Shown one piece after another: positions 10,275-18,871 of a DNA stretch of 64,000 bases. This stretch comes from Methanosarcina barkeri str. Wiesmoor (GTDB lineage: Archaea > Halobacteriota > Methanosarcinia > Methanosarcinales > Methanosarcinaceae): positions 3,844,001 to 3,908,000 of the forward strand of contig NZ_CP009526.1 in the NCBI RefSeq assembly GCF_000969985.1, read 5' to 3'. Both the position numbers and the translations under genes were made by a program. Numbering within the stretch: position 1 is the stretch's first letter; every line of letters starts with the position of its first letter. The notes under the pieces were generated by a model. It saw only the letters and a list, made by a program, of their open reading frames with translations. It was not told the DNA's origin and did no database searches.

Positions 10275-10500
10275 TTATCTATTTGCCAATGGCATAAAAC
10301 CTCTTCGAATTTGATATATATTTGAGATATCTAACTGTTCCGTCGACCCTATAAGTATCATACCCGGCTCTCCGTCTCTTTCAAAGTAGGCAATCAATCC
10401 GGAAGGCCTGCATTGTTGGGTTGTCAGAAGTTGTTACCATCCTGCTGTCACCAAAGTATTCAATCCGTTTTCCTTTTCGCCAGTTAACTTGATAGTTCAT
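10275..10500 (-). pseudogene. Small gene interrupted by a frameshift
   Basis: From ATG at 10500, preceded by AGGTGA, the frame reads MNYQVNWRKGKRIEYFGDSR and stops at 10381 after 39 codons. A +1 shift near 10405-10410 would continue smoothly (GLIAYFERDGEPGMILIGST ... RRGFMPLANR) to a TAA at 10275, giving about 75 residues. The good ribosome site and the protein-like second half suggest a real small gene with a one-base lesion. The family is not recognised. Confidence 0.4.
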
Positions 10501-10842
10501 GGTTTCACCTCATGAACGGTATACCGTTGTTGAACAGGCATAATCAAAAACATCGGTGTCGTGGTCGACATCTCAAGGATTTGAGTTCTCTTTCGGGATC
10601 GAAGACCTGAAAGTCCAGGCGAGTAGAGTTCCCCATCCCATGATAGTATCCATGATTTCGATTGCTATTGCTTCAACTGGGATGACATTCTGGATTCCAG
10701 AGGCGATCCTGAGAAGGATAAAACGATGAGTGATGATGGTAGTATAGAGTTATCGACGGCATCTTCAAGTTCAAGCAGGCCGTTAGCCGGGACGTTGAGG
10801 CTGATCGCTGGATACGATATAGGGTACGATACAGGTTCCCGG

Positions 10843-10945
10843 TTCGACAAAATCTTCATTACGAGATGACATCACAGTTTGACAAAATCTTCGTTACGGG
10901 ATCATCATATTTTGACAAAATCTTCATTATGAGATGACATTACAG
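10843..10945. repeat. Three tandem copies of a ~35 bp repeat
   Basis: Units at 10843-10877, 10878-10910 and 10911-10945 share TTTGACAAAATCTTC followed by GAGATGACATCACAG or variants. Copies are 33-35 bp and directly adjacent, with no spacers, so this is not a CRISPR array. No function can be read from it. Confidence 0.8.
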
Positions 10946-11059
10946 ATAGAAATTGATGCAGAAATGACTTTGAAAATCTCTTTTTCCGTATTAGCAATGC
11001 TTCCGGAAAAGCAGAGTTTTCTCATCGGAGTCATCAAAAGCGTGTATTTCGAAGGAAAA

Positions 11060-11097
11060 TTTGAAAGAGAAACATACGTTTGAAAGAGAAACATACG
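11060..11097. repeat. 19-bp tandem repeat, two full copies
   Basis: TTTGAAAGAGAAACATACG occurs at 11060-11078 and 11079-11097, followed by the first part of a third unit. The copies are identical, indicating a recent slippage duplication. Confidence 0.75.
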
Positions 11098-11690
11098 TTT
11101 GAAAGAAAGTCGAGGTTTAAAAAAGACTACGAACTTACAAAAACTTATTTTGAAGTGTTAAGAAGCATCCTGTTCCGAGACAGTTTTATTTTTCAGGCAT
11201 CTGAATTTCGTTTCACCTGGAGAAACATATTCCATTATCCTCAGGCAAAATCCGTAGGATCTACTGTACATTTCGCATTCTCCACATCTTACTGGCATCT
11301 GTTCCATTGCTTTTCCTCCAATACATCACATTTCAATTATATTTTTTCTTTAAAGTGAATAACTTTCTAAAGTTATATACTTTGTCCATAATATTATATT
11401 TGATTTAATTCGTCTATGACTATTTTTTTCATCCATTTCATAACGGATTTCAGAATTACTTAAAGGGAAGATAAAGGGCCGAATTCAACTTAAAATATAC
11501 GGATGGAAGGCATTATTCTAAAGCCATTATTTTAGACTGTCTCATAACTTTTTCCTTAATGTGAAAAGTATATAATTTTCCCCTTCGGTACGGCTTAATG
11601 ATAACAACCGCAGAGATATGCCGCCACCTTACCTGCAAAAAAGAGACTCCTGGATTATAAGAAGCAAATTTGACATGTATCAAAGGCTTA

Positions 11691-11798
11691 TTTGAATCAG
11701 TCCAGACATTCGTACATTGGTACGACAAAAGACCTCATGGGCTTTTAAGTGTTGGTATATCGAACCGGTTTTATGAGAAGAGCCCGGTGTTATGAACT
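11691..11798 (+). pseudogene. C-terminal remnant of an integrase-core (rve) transposase
   Basis: The frame reads FESVQTFVHWYDKRPHGLL then SVGISNRFYEKSPVL and a TGA. An FVxWYxxxRPHxxL segment followed by a short basic tail is the usual end of DDE integrase-core transposases (IS481/IS3-like). Upstream sequence holds stops in all frames, so only a decayed tail remains. The exact IS family cannot be named from this fragment. Confidence 0.45.
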
Positions 11799-11879
11799 CA
11801 TTCCCATATAGCGTGGTTCTCAAAACGATTTAAGTCATACTTTTAAAACAGTTCTTCAGGTTACTTTTAAGCTGACTTT

Positions 11880-12671
11880 TCATAGCTCTTTTTTCATAGC
11901 CTTTATCAGAGCTTCGAAAGTAAACTCTTCAGGGATTACGTTCGCATTGACACCATATTTGTTCAGGGTATTTCCTGTAGGCGTTCCTATAGCTCCTACC
12001 ACAGCCCTGCTGAGAGATTCTTTTATGGTTTCCTCTGCTCCCAGCCCTTTTGCATGTTTCATAAAGCCTTTAACCATCATCGAACTTGTAAAAGCAAAAG
12101 CATCCACTTCCCCTGCGAGCGTGCGCTCTATCAAATCTTTCTGGATCGTTCCTTCAGGAATGCTGAGAGTGTACACGTGAGTCTCATAAACCGTAGCTCC
12201 ACACTTTTCAAGCCCTTCTATTAAGACCTTAGCCCCAAAAGCACTCCTGGCAAGGTCTACCGTCTTTCCTGCCACCTCGGGGCAGAGAGCTTCTACAATT
12301 CCTTTGGAGCTATAATCTCCCGGCAAAAATGAGTTGTCAATTCCTATCTTTATGAGTTCCTTTTCCGTATTAGGCCCGATGGCAATTACCTTGATTTTTT
12401 TAAGCGCTGTAATGAAATCCTTCTTTTCAGTTTCAGAGAGCTTGTCCAGAGTAAAACTTATTCCGTTTGCACTGGTAAAAACAACATAATCCGAAGATCC
12501 TGTAAGGACTCTTCGGATAAAGGGCTCAAAACCTTCATCTTTTATGCCTTCAAGCCGAATCATAGGAACGTATAAAGGCTCAAAACCATAATCTTGCGCA
12601 AGAGCCTCTGATTTTTCCCTGTAGCTTTCCGGCCTCATAATTGCGAGAACAGGCCTTTTTTCTTCTGCCAT
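11880..12671 (-). CDS. hemD: Uroporphyrinogen-III synthase
   Basis: 263 residues from the ATG at 12671, chosen because AGGAGA lies just upstream; a longer frame to 12767 would overlap cobA and lacks such a site. HemD cyclises hydroxymethylbilane to uroporphyrinogen III, the branch point for siroheme, haem, corrinoids and F430. Family features are an N-terminal RPESYREKSEALA segment, YVVFTSANGI near the middle, AIGPNTEKEL, and a late FAFTSSMMVKGF segment matching the paired domains of the fold. It follows cobA on the same strand with a 40 bp gap, so the two are probably co-transcribed. Confidence 0.9.
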   Translation of the reverse strand: MAEEKRPVLAIMRPESYREKSEALAQDYGFEPLYVPMIRLEGIKDEGFEPFIRRVLTGSSDYVVFTSANGISFTLDKLSETEKKDFITALKKIKVIAIGPNTEKELIKIGIDNSFLPGDYSSKGIVEALCPEVAGKTVDLARSAFGAKVLIEGLEKCGATVYETHVYTLSIPEGTIQKDLIERTLAGEVDAFAFTSSMMVKGFMKHAKGLGAEETIKESLSRAVVGAIGTPTGNTLNKYGVNANVIPEEFTFEALIKAMKKEL

Positions 12672-12711
12672 ATTTTTTTCTCCTGTTATATCCCAGTTTT
12701 TCCATGCCGAG

Positions 12712-13479
12712 TTAAAAGTCAACTCCTGTCCGCTGTTCCCCGAGAATATCGTGCAGGTGTACAACATCCCCTACAACCGTAATAGCTGGAGCCTTTACTT
12801 TTCGTTCTTCTGCCAGGCTTGCGATATTTGCAAGGGTCCCTACAGTTACTCTCTGGTCGGCCCTGGTTCCTCTCTCAATGACTGCAACAGGAGTGTCCGG
12901 GGCTTTGCCGTGCTTCATTAGCTCTTCTGCATTCCGGCCGAGCATTTTCACGCCCATAAGGATTACAATTGTTCCTCCGAATTTTGCCAGGGTTTCCCAG
13001 TCAAGTCCACTCTCTTCCTTTGTAGGGTCTTCATGCCCTGTTATGAAAGTGACCATTGAAGTGCTTTCCCTGTGGGTTACCGGAATTCCGGCATAAGCAG
13101 GCACTGCTATTGCAGAAGTAATCCCAGGCACAACTTCAAACTCAATTTCTTCGGCTACGAGTACCTCGGCTTCTTCTCCGCCTCTTCCGAAGACATAGGG
13201 ATCTCCTCCTTTAAGCCTGACTACCATCTTTCCTTCTTTTGCTTTCTGCACAAGCACTTCATTAATCTCAGCCTGGGTCATGGTATGGCTGCCGGCGTAT
13301 TTTCCAACATTAATTTTTTCCGCACTTGCCGGCATTGAGTCCAGAATAGCTTTTCCAGGAAGCTGGTCATAAACAATTACTTCAGCACTGTCAATTAGCC
13401 GGCGGGCTTTCAGGGTAAGGAGCTCAGGGTCGCCTGGACCAGAACCCACAAGATAGACTTTTCCGTAATTTCCTGACAT
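12712..13479 (-). CDS. cobA: Uroporphyrinogen-III C-methyltransferase (SUMT)
   Basis: 255 residues, the normal length for single-domain SUMT. It methylates uroporphyrinogen III twice with SAM to give precorrin-2, precursor of siroheme and (in this lineage) of haem, B12 and F430. Family motifs: VYLVGSGPGDPELLTLKA at the N-terminus, VVRLKGGDPYVFGRGGEE near residue 85, PGITSAIAVPAYAGIPVTHR, and a GTRADQRVTVGTL segment. It is first of a minus-strand pair with hemD. An AAGGAA sequence lies about 10 nt upstream of the ATG. Confidence 0.93.
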   Translation of the reverse strand: MSGNYGKVYLVGSGPGDPELLTLKARRLIDSAEVIVYDQLPGKAILDSMPASAEKINVGKYAGSHTMTQAEINEVLVQKAKEGKMVVRLKGGDPYVFGRGGEEAEVLVAEEIEFEVVPGITSAIAVPAYAGIPVTHRESTSMVTFITGHEDPTKEESGLDWETLAKFGGTIVILMGVKMLGRNAEELMKHGKAPDTPVAVIERGTRADQRVTVGTLANIASLAEERKVKAPAITVVGDVVHLHDILGEQRTGVDF

Positions 13480-13825
13480 GTGACGACGGTTCCTTTATGA
13501 TTTTTGGATAGAAATGTGTAATCTGGAGAAGGTTAACGAGTTTTTAGAATATATAATATCCTGAAAATTAAGCTAAAAATAATACAATTGCTTCGCACTT
13601 GCCATTTGCTGGAATCTGAAGTTTGGAGACATTATCAGGAGGATTTTTCCGAAATATTGTTTCACAAGTTATATGGAGTCTTATTCTTAATTATATATTT
13701 ATATTTTTATTATAGTAGTCTTAATTATTTTTTAGATATTATGCACTAATGTGTATGTACTCAAATGTGCACTTTAATTCCAAAATATAAGCCATAGTTT
13801 TTAACATAATCAAGGAGTGGAAAAT
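13480..13825. other. Divergent intergenic region, AT-rich promoter DNA
   Basis: 346 bp between cobA (minus) and the GH13 gene (plus). The stretch 13681-13740 is almost pure A/T and contains several TATA-like sequences on both strands. No repeat or RNA gene is seen. Confidence 0.4.
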
Positions 13826-15700
13826 TTGCCAAATGAACTTGAACTTCTGCCGCTCCATAAGCTTGGGGCCTGGGAAGATGAACAGACTTCCGGAAAAATA
13901 AATTTCGGGCTTTTTTTACCAGGTATTTCGGAAGAGGGAGAATATGAACTCTTTGTGAGGGTTATTCATGAAAAGGACCAGTTCCTTCAGGATATCCTTC
14001 CAATGGACTTTGAAATGGAACATTCAGTGGACCCAGATTACGGGGATTACTGGTCTGCAACGATAAATATTGAGGCTAAAGATAAGCTAAAACCATTTTC
14101 TGCATGGGGAATTCCTGGAAAATATGTTTACCGATACTGCCTTAAAAATCCAAAAAATCCAGAGCTTATTGACTGGATTATCGATCCTTTTGCCAGGGAA
14201 TTCGGGGTTGGAAAATTATCTGCTTTCACCCTCGGGTACGAACAATATACGTGGGACAAAAATGAACTGGAATGGAAAACCCCTTTCATAAATGATATTG
14301 TCCTCTATGAACTCATGGTCAACGAGTTTGCGGATGATATCAAAGGGACAATTGACCATCTGGATTACCTCGCAGACCTTGGAATTAATTGTATAGAACT
14401 GATGCCTCTTTCAAACATTGAGAAAAGAGTGGACTGGGGATTTGCACCGATCGGGTATTTCGGGGTGGATGAGCGTTTCGGAAATCGAAAAGATATGCAA
14501 GAATTGATCGATAAAGCTCACCAGAAAGATATCGCGGTCATAGTAGATTCGGTTTATGCACATACAAGCCATCTCTTTCCATACTACTATGTTTACAACG
14601 AACTTGGATATCCTCTGGATAAAAATCCCTTCATGGGCCCTTTCGCTGAAAATGCTTTTGGAATAAGTACAGATTTCACTTACAAATTTACCCGCAACTT
14701 CTTTTTGACAGTCAACAATCACTGGCTTGACAGTTATCATATAGACGGTTTTAGATACGACTACGTACCCGGGTACTGGCTGGAGGATTCGGAAAATGGC
14801 TACACCAAACTTGTACGGGATACATACCAGTTGGTTAAAGCAAAAAAAGGCTCTTCCGATCACTGGCAGCGATTTTTTGAAGGAGAGTCTGTAAACCTAA
14901 TCCAGTGTGCTGAGCAGCTTCAAAAACCCGTAGAAATTCTGAATAAAACCTATAGTAACTGTACCTGGCAAAATAGAACACTGAATACGGCCAGAGGGAT
15001 ATATGGAAATTGTGAAAAATTGACCGAGCTTGGTTCCCTCTTCGGGCTCTCAGGTTATCAGACAGGAGTTCAGAACAATGGAGATAAGATTACAAAAACT
15101 GCTCTACAATATCTGGAAAACCATGATCATTCCCGGTTTATCTGTAACTTTGGAACAGTTGCCCGTGATAATGAACTTTTGAAGGAAGGCGATCGTGCCT
15201 TCTGGTATAAGGTACAACCTTATCTGATAGGCATGTTTACAGCAAAGGGCATTCCAATGTTATGGCAGGGGCAGGAGTTTGGGGAAAACTACTGGCTTCC
15301 TCAAGAAGGATGGGGAAGAGTGCTTTTGTACAGACCTGTGCGCTGGGAATACTTTTATACTTCTGAAGGTCGGTCGCTGGTTCAACTCGTCAGGAAACTG
15401 GTTAAGCTTCGCAAGAATAACCCTCAGTTTACCAGAGGAGAGCATTACTTCTACAATGATTATACCTTGTATCAGTCTCGAAATATCATGATGTTTTCCC
15501 GGACTTGCAAAGAAGTTTTCAGCCTGGTTGCATTGAACTTCGGAGCCCAGGATCAGGTAGTTTATTTCAAGTTTCCATCTGATGGTAATTACCAAGAAGA
15601 ACTTCATGGTCAGGATAATTTAAAGGGAATTTCTGCGGGAAAGAACATCCAGCTTAACATTCCCAGCAACTATGGAAAAATCTGGACATTGGCAGTTTGA
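13826..15700 (+). CDS. GH13 alpha-amylase-family enzyme (branching enzyme or trehalohydrolase-like)
   Basis: About 624 residues. The ribosome site AAGGAG overlaps a GTG at 13817 but sits 8 nt before the TTG at 13826, so TTG is preferred; the GTG gives 627. An N-terminal beta domain (~1-155) precedes the catalytic barrel. GH13 signatures, in numbering from the GTG: VIVDSVYAHTS (~242), DGFRYDYV with nucleophile Asp315, FEGES with the likely acid at Glu357, and ENHDHSRF as third carboxylate region. The GMFTAKGIPMLWQGQEFGE segment resembles branching enzymes and maltooligosyltrehalose hydrolases. Probable role is in cytoplasmic glycogen or alpha-glucan metabolism; the exact bond specificity is not visible. 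It stands alone. Confidence 0.8.
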   Translation: MPNELELLPLHKLGAWEDEQTSGKINFGLFLPGISEEGEYELFVRVIHEKDQFLQDILPMDFEMEHSVDPDYGDYWSATINIEAKDKLKPFSAWGIPGKYVYRYCLKNPKNPELIDWIIDPFAREFGVGKLSAFTLGYEQYTWDKNELEWKTPFINDIVLYELMVNEFADDIKGTIDHLDYLADLGINCIELMPLSNIEKRVDWGFAPIGYFGVDERFGNRKDMQELIDKAHQKDIAVIVDSVYAHTSHLFPYYYVYNELGYPLDKNPFMGPFAENAFGISTDFTYKFTRNFFLTVNNHWLDSYHIDGFRYDYVPGYWLEDSENGYTKLVRDTYQLVKAKKGSSDHWQRFFEGESVNLIQCAEQLQKPVEILNKTYSNCTWQNRTLNTARGIYGNCEKLTELGSLFGLSGYQTGVQNNGDKITKTALQYLENHDHSRFICNFGTVARDNELLKEGDRAFWYKVQPYLIGMFTAKGIPMLWQGQEFGENYWLPQEGWGRVLLYRPVRWEYFYTSEGRSLVQLVRKLVKLRKNNPQFTRGEHYFYNDYTLYQSRNIMMFSRTCKEVFSLVALNFGAQDQVVYFKFPSDGNYQEELHGQDNLKGISAGKNIQLNIPSNYGKIWTLAV

Positions 15701-15807
15701 TACATATGCAGACACAAAAATCTTTTTGAAGATGGATATTCAATATAAACAATTTAAATTCACGATGGGTTTCTCGGATACATTAAGTGGTAATTAATAA
15801 ATACCTC

Positions 15808-15853
15808 TTGAGTACTAGTGAATTCAACATTTGAGTACTAGTGAGTTCAACAT
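15808..15853. repeat. 23-bp direct duplication at the RNase Z start codon
   Basis: TTGAGTACTAGTGA(A/G)TTCAACAT at 15808-15830 and 15831-15853 differ by one base; the second copy runs into the ATG of the RNase Z gene. Each unit begins with an in-frame TTG. No purine-rich ribosome site is seen near the ATG. Confidence 0.8.
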
Positions 15854-16769
15854 GCTTCGTATAACTTTTCTTGGTACTGGAGGTTCTCTTCCAACCCGCA
15901 ACAGAAACCCATCTGCAGTAATGGTTAATCGGGAAGGAGAGCTTATCCTGTTCGACTGTGGAGAAGGAACCCAGCAGCAGATGATGAGGGCAAAGACAGG
16001 GATGATGAACCTGTCCTCTATTTTTGTCAGTCATTTCCATGCGGACCATTTTCTGGGAATTCCTGGCCTGATCCAGACCATGTCTTTCATGGGAAGGAAA
16101 GAACCCCTTCTGATTTATGGCCCTGAGGGAACCAGGGAATTTACTGAGCTTTTTAAAGCTCTTGGTTACTTCAACCTCAACTACGAAGTCCAGGGTATCC
16201 AGTTGAAACCCGGAGATGTTGTTGAAAGAAAAGAATATGTGATCCGAGCTTTAAAAACCGAACACAGCATATCAAGCCTCGGATACGCCCTTATAGAAAA
16301 TCCTCGCCCAGGGCGTTTCAACAGAGAAAAGGCAATTGAACTGGGGATTCCTCCAGGCCCTCTATTTTCAAAATTACAAAAAGGAAAAACGGTAGAAGTC
16401 AATGGAAAGCTCGTAAAACCGGAAGATGTAATGGGAGCCTTAAGGCCAGGGCGGACTGTTGTATACAGTGGAGATACCAGGCCCTGTGAACCCATTCTCA
16501 AGGCAAGCCGGGATGCAGATGTGCTGATACATGATGGAAGTTTTGCGGATGAGATGGCAGATTGGGCTGAAGAGTCAAAACATTCGACAGCAGGGGAAGT
16601 GGCAGCCCTCGCAAAGGAGGCAGGAGTCAGGAGGCTGATCCTTACCCATATAAGCTCCCGATATACTGATGATGCTGAACCTCTCTTGATAGATTCAAAA
16701 AAAGTGTTTGAAAACGTAATTATAGCTGAAGATCTGATGGAAATTGAAGTCCCGTACAGGTCGAAATAA
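15852..16769 (+). CDS. rnz: Ribonuclease Z (tRNA 3' endonuclease)
   Basis: 305 residues from the ATG at 15852; the frame is open to a TTG at 15831 within a tandem repeat, but MLRITFLGTGGSLPT is the usual N-terminus. RNase Z removes the 3' trailer of pre-tRNAs. The zinc motif HFHADH is at His61-His66. Other family landmarks are DCGEGTQQQM (~35), a long PGPLFSKLQKG insertion typical of the exosite arm, YSGDTRPC, HDGSF, and the late His in LTHISSRY. The protein is cytoplasmic and monocistronic; convergent or adjacent genes give no further hint. Confidence 0.93.
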   Translation: MLRITFLGTGGSLPTRNRNPSAVMVNREGELILFDCGEGTQQQMMRAKTGMMNLSSIFVSHFHADHFLGIPGLIQTMSFMGRKEPLLIYGPEGTREFTELFKALGYFNLNYEVQGIQLKPGDVVERKEYVIRALKTEHSISSLGYALIENPRPGRFNREKAIELGIPPGPLFSKLQKGKTVEVNGKLVKPEDVMGALRPGRTVVYSGDTRPCEPILKASRDADVLIHDGSFADEMADWAEESKHSTAGEVAALAKEAGVRRLILTHISSRYTDDAEPLLIDSKKVFENVIIAEDLMEIEVPYRSK

Positions 16770-17176
16770 GGCTTAACTCTTTTTTTATTCAAAAAATTAG
16801 AGCTGTAACAACTAAGGTACAGGTTATTCTATGTATTCTATGAGAGTGACATAAATTAAAGTGACATAAGTTAGTAATATCCCACTTTCCGCAGATGTAA
16901 ACAAGAATGCCATCAATTATCTCAATATGGTGGTTGATTAAAAATTATCCCATTCTTTGAGTGATTAACTTGGACAATTAGGCAAACAACTTCTACATAT
17001 ATGTACATCTGCGGAATGCGGGTAATATGAATAGAATATAATATTTGAAGCGTTTTCCAAAAAAACTCTAAGTCTTTAGAGAAAGACTATGGAGTTCCCA
17101 AATTTTTGTACCCGGACATTTTAGCGAAAAGAGGTTATAGCAGATATAATCTGCATTGCAAAAGAATTAGAATAAT
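16770..17176. other. Intergenic region containing a family-2 MITE
   Basis: 407 bp between RNase Z and a minus-strand small gene. A 142 bp inverted-repeat element fills 16881-17022. A T-rich run just after the RNase Z stop (16781-16788) could serve as a U-tract terminator. Nothing else is recognised. Confidence 0.5.
16881..17022. repeat. MITE-like element, family 2, copy 2, with 6-bp target duplication
   Basis: 142 bp. The left end is CCCACTTTCCGCAGATGTA; the right end, on the other strand, is CCCGCATTCCGCAGATGTA, matching at 17 of 19 positions. TAATAT flanks the element on both sides (16875-16880 and 17023-17028), a direct 6-bp target duplication. It has no coding frame. This is the best-preserved member of the family in the window. 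Confidence 0.85.
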
Positions 17177-17437
17177 TCAGACGAGAGTCCAATCCAGTTT
17201 TTTGTTTTCAGCATCGTACAGTGTGACCTGCATGGTTTTGTCTTCGACTTCATAGATAGGCTTGATACCTAAATAAAGAGCGTCTCCAGGACTAATATTG
17301 AGTTCACCATTCACTCTTCCGAAGTATACTCTGCCTTTTGTGGAATTTTCTTCTATTGTTATACCTTTCCACATAAGGTTTTGAATTACATTTACAACTT
17401 TACACTCAAACCGGTCGACTTCACGTATCTCATTCAT
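17177..17437 (-). CDS. Small protein of unknown function, 86 residues
   Basis: The frame begins MNEIREVDRFECKVVNVIQN and ends KKLDWTLV. It is hydrophilic, predicted mostly beta (VYFGRVNGELNISPGDALYLG), with one cysteine, no signal peptide and no membrane segment, so it is probably a cytoplasmic single-domain protein. GGGAT lies upstream of the ATG. I do not recognise the family; its protein-like composition and lack of overlap support it as real. Confidence 0.6.
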   Translation of the reverse strand: MNEIREVDRFECKVVNVIQNLMWKGITIEENSTKGRVYFGRVNGELNISPGDALYLGIKPIYEVEDKTMQVTLYDAENKKLDWTLV

Positions 17438-17752
17438 GGGGATCCCTTTTAATTTTTATTTTATATCTGATTAAGAGTTTTAGACTCGTTCCTGTTAGAA
17501 AATACGATTTTTATACATAAAATTATTCCTGTTCCAGGCAAAGAAGAGAAGTATGTAAAAACGTTAGACTGAAGCAGGTAAAAGCATTACATCAAAGCAA
17601 GTAAAATTATTATGCTGAGTTAGATAAAGCATTGATAATCTAAAAAGCACCATACGCTAAAAATTAGTTCTTAAAGTTAGCAATCAAAATGTAGGTACTT
17701 ATTTTAAAGTACCTTAAAATTTCATAGTTTAGCAGTAATGTACCTCTCCGTA
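17438..17752. other. Intergenic, nothing recognised
   Basis: 315 bp between two minus-strand genes. It is AT-rich with short repeated words (AAAGCA, AAGTAAAA) but has no clear hairpin, element or gene. Confidence 0.4.
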
Positions 17753-18871
17753 TCAAACGTAAAGCTCAGAAGGCCCCTGAGATGAATCTTTCCTGCCAAG
17801 TTTTGCAAGCGCATTTTCAAAATCCTGATTTGTTACTATTTCACGGTCTTCTATAATTGCCTGGTGAAGAGCAGTTTTTAAAACCTTTTCAACAAGGTCT
17901 CTGCCAGAAAGTCCATTTGCTTTCTTTGCAAGTGCCCGGAAGTTACAGTCCTCTACCTGCAAAGGGAAAGTCTTTACATTTGACTCGAATATCTCGACGA
18001 TTTCTTCTTCTCTAGGAAGAATGAACTCAATTTCTTCTTCGAACCTGCTTCTTATAGCTGAGTCCAGAGAATAAATCCTGTTGGTGGAGCAGATAGTACA
18101 TACCCCATCACGTTCCACTATGCCATCCATTTCGGTCAGAAGAGCGTTTACAATTTCGCTTACATCTCCTCTCAACTCCTGGAATTTTCGATCCAGGGCT
18201 ATGGCATCGAGCTCGTCAATAAAGATTATACAGGGAGCCATCTCTTCTGCTCGGTCATAGAGCTGATGAATCTGGCGAGCCCCTTCTCCCACATATTCTC
18301 CTATAAGCTGTGTAGCTTTAACAGGAATGATGAGAACGTCGGTTTTGTTTGCAAGAGCCTTTGCAAGCATGGTCTTTCCGGTGCCTGAAGGCCCGAAGAA
18401 AAGGATATTTCTTGGCGCCCATTTCCCAAAGCGTTCGGGCTCTTCAAGGAAGCGTTCAATCAGCCTGCACTTTTGCTTTGCAAGTTCCTGCCCGATTACG
18501 TCTTCAAATTTAACGCTACTCTTTATTTCTGCCGAGGAAGGAAGCCCATTTTCCTCTTCAGTTACAATAATTGAGGTTGAACTTCCTATTATGGATTCTG
18601 CAGGTTCCACATCTATGATACGGTAAGCAAAATCCGGGAACATCCGCCGATCAAAGAGATAATCTCCCTTACGAGCAACATATCCATTCCACTGTTCCCG
18701 GGCATAGAATTCAAAAACATCCCGATTTTCAATAACGGGATATTCGTCCATCATGCCGCTTAATGGATAACCTTCAGGCTTCAGGATAAGAAGCTCAGAG
18801 GTAGATCTCCCAAACTCGGTATTATTTTCATGAGTCTTTTTTGCGTTCACTCTTTGTGAGACTGGTCGCAC
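17753..18871 (-). CDS. AAA ATPase, AMA-type, with C-terminal HbYX proteasome-docking motif
   Basis: 372 residues from a GTG at 18871; ATGs at residues 40-41 are alternatives. Walker A is GPSGTGKT (160-167), Walker B IIFIDELDA (Asp219-Glu220), sensor 1 CSTNR, and the arginine-finger region SAIRSRFEEE. A beta-rich N-terminal domain (~45-105) precedes a single AAA module, as in AMA proteins (AAA of methanogenic archaea and Archaeoglobus). The last three residues are Leu-Tyr-Val, the HbYX pattern with which PAN and other ATPases dock into the 20S proteasome. It probably unfolds substrates for the archaeal proteasome. No ribosome site is obvious for the GTG, so the start is unsure. Confidence 0.75.
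   Translation of the reverse strand: MRPVSQRVNAKKTHENNTEFGRSTSELLILKPEGYPLSGMMDEYPVIENRDVFEFYAREQWNGYVARKGDYLFDRRMFPDFAYRIIDVEPAESIIGSSTSIIVTEEENGLPSSAEIKSSVKFEDVIGQELAKQKCRLIERFLEEPERFGKWAPRNILFFGPSGTGKTMLAKALANKTDVLIIPVKATQLIGEYVGEGARQIHQLYDRAEEMAPCIIFIDELDAIALDRKFQELRGDVSEIVNALLTEMDGIVERDGVCTICSTNRIYSLDSAIRSRFEEEIEFILPREEEIVEIFESNVKTFPLQVEDCNFRALAKKANGLSGRDLVEKVLKTALHQAIIEDREIVTNQDFENALAKLGRKDSSQGPSELYV

Larger units (their letters stand above)
10037..11879. other. 1.8 kb debris-rich region between hemD and ahbC
   Basis: No intact gene. It holds a frameshifted small gene (10275-10500), a 35-bp tandem repeat (10843-10945), a 19-bp tandem repeat (11060-11097) and the tail of an integrase-type transposase (11691-11798). 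A plus-strand open stretch around 10568-10728 (with PMIVSMISIAIAS) ends in TGA without a recognisable start. The mix suggests past insertion and decay inside a tetrapyrrole gene cluster. Confidence 0.5.

Noticed and set aside
10843-10945. Possible short CRISPR array
   Set aside because: The 35-bp units adjoin each other with no spacers, and only three copies exist; no cas genes in the window.
11513-11728. 71-codon minus-strand frame
   Set aside because: Opposite to the transposase remnant on the plus strand; no ribosome site or motif.
14411-14863. 150-codon minus-strand frame within the GH13 gene
   Set aside because: Antisense shadow; the plus-strand protein has the full set of GH13 motifs.
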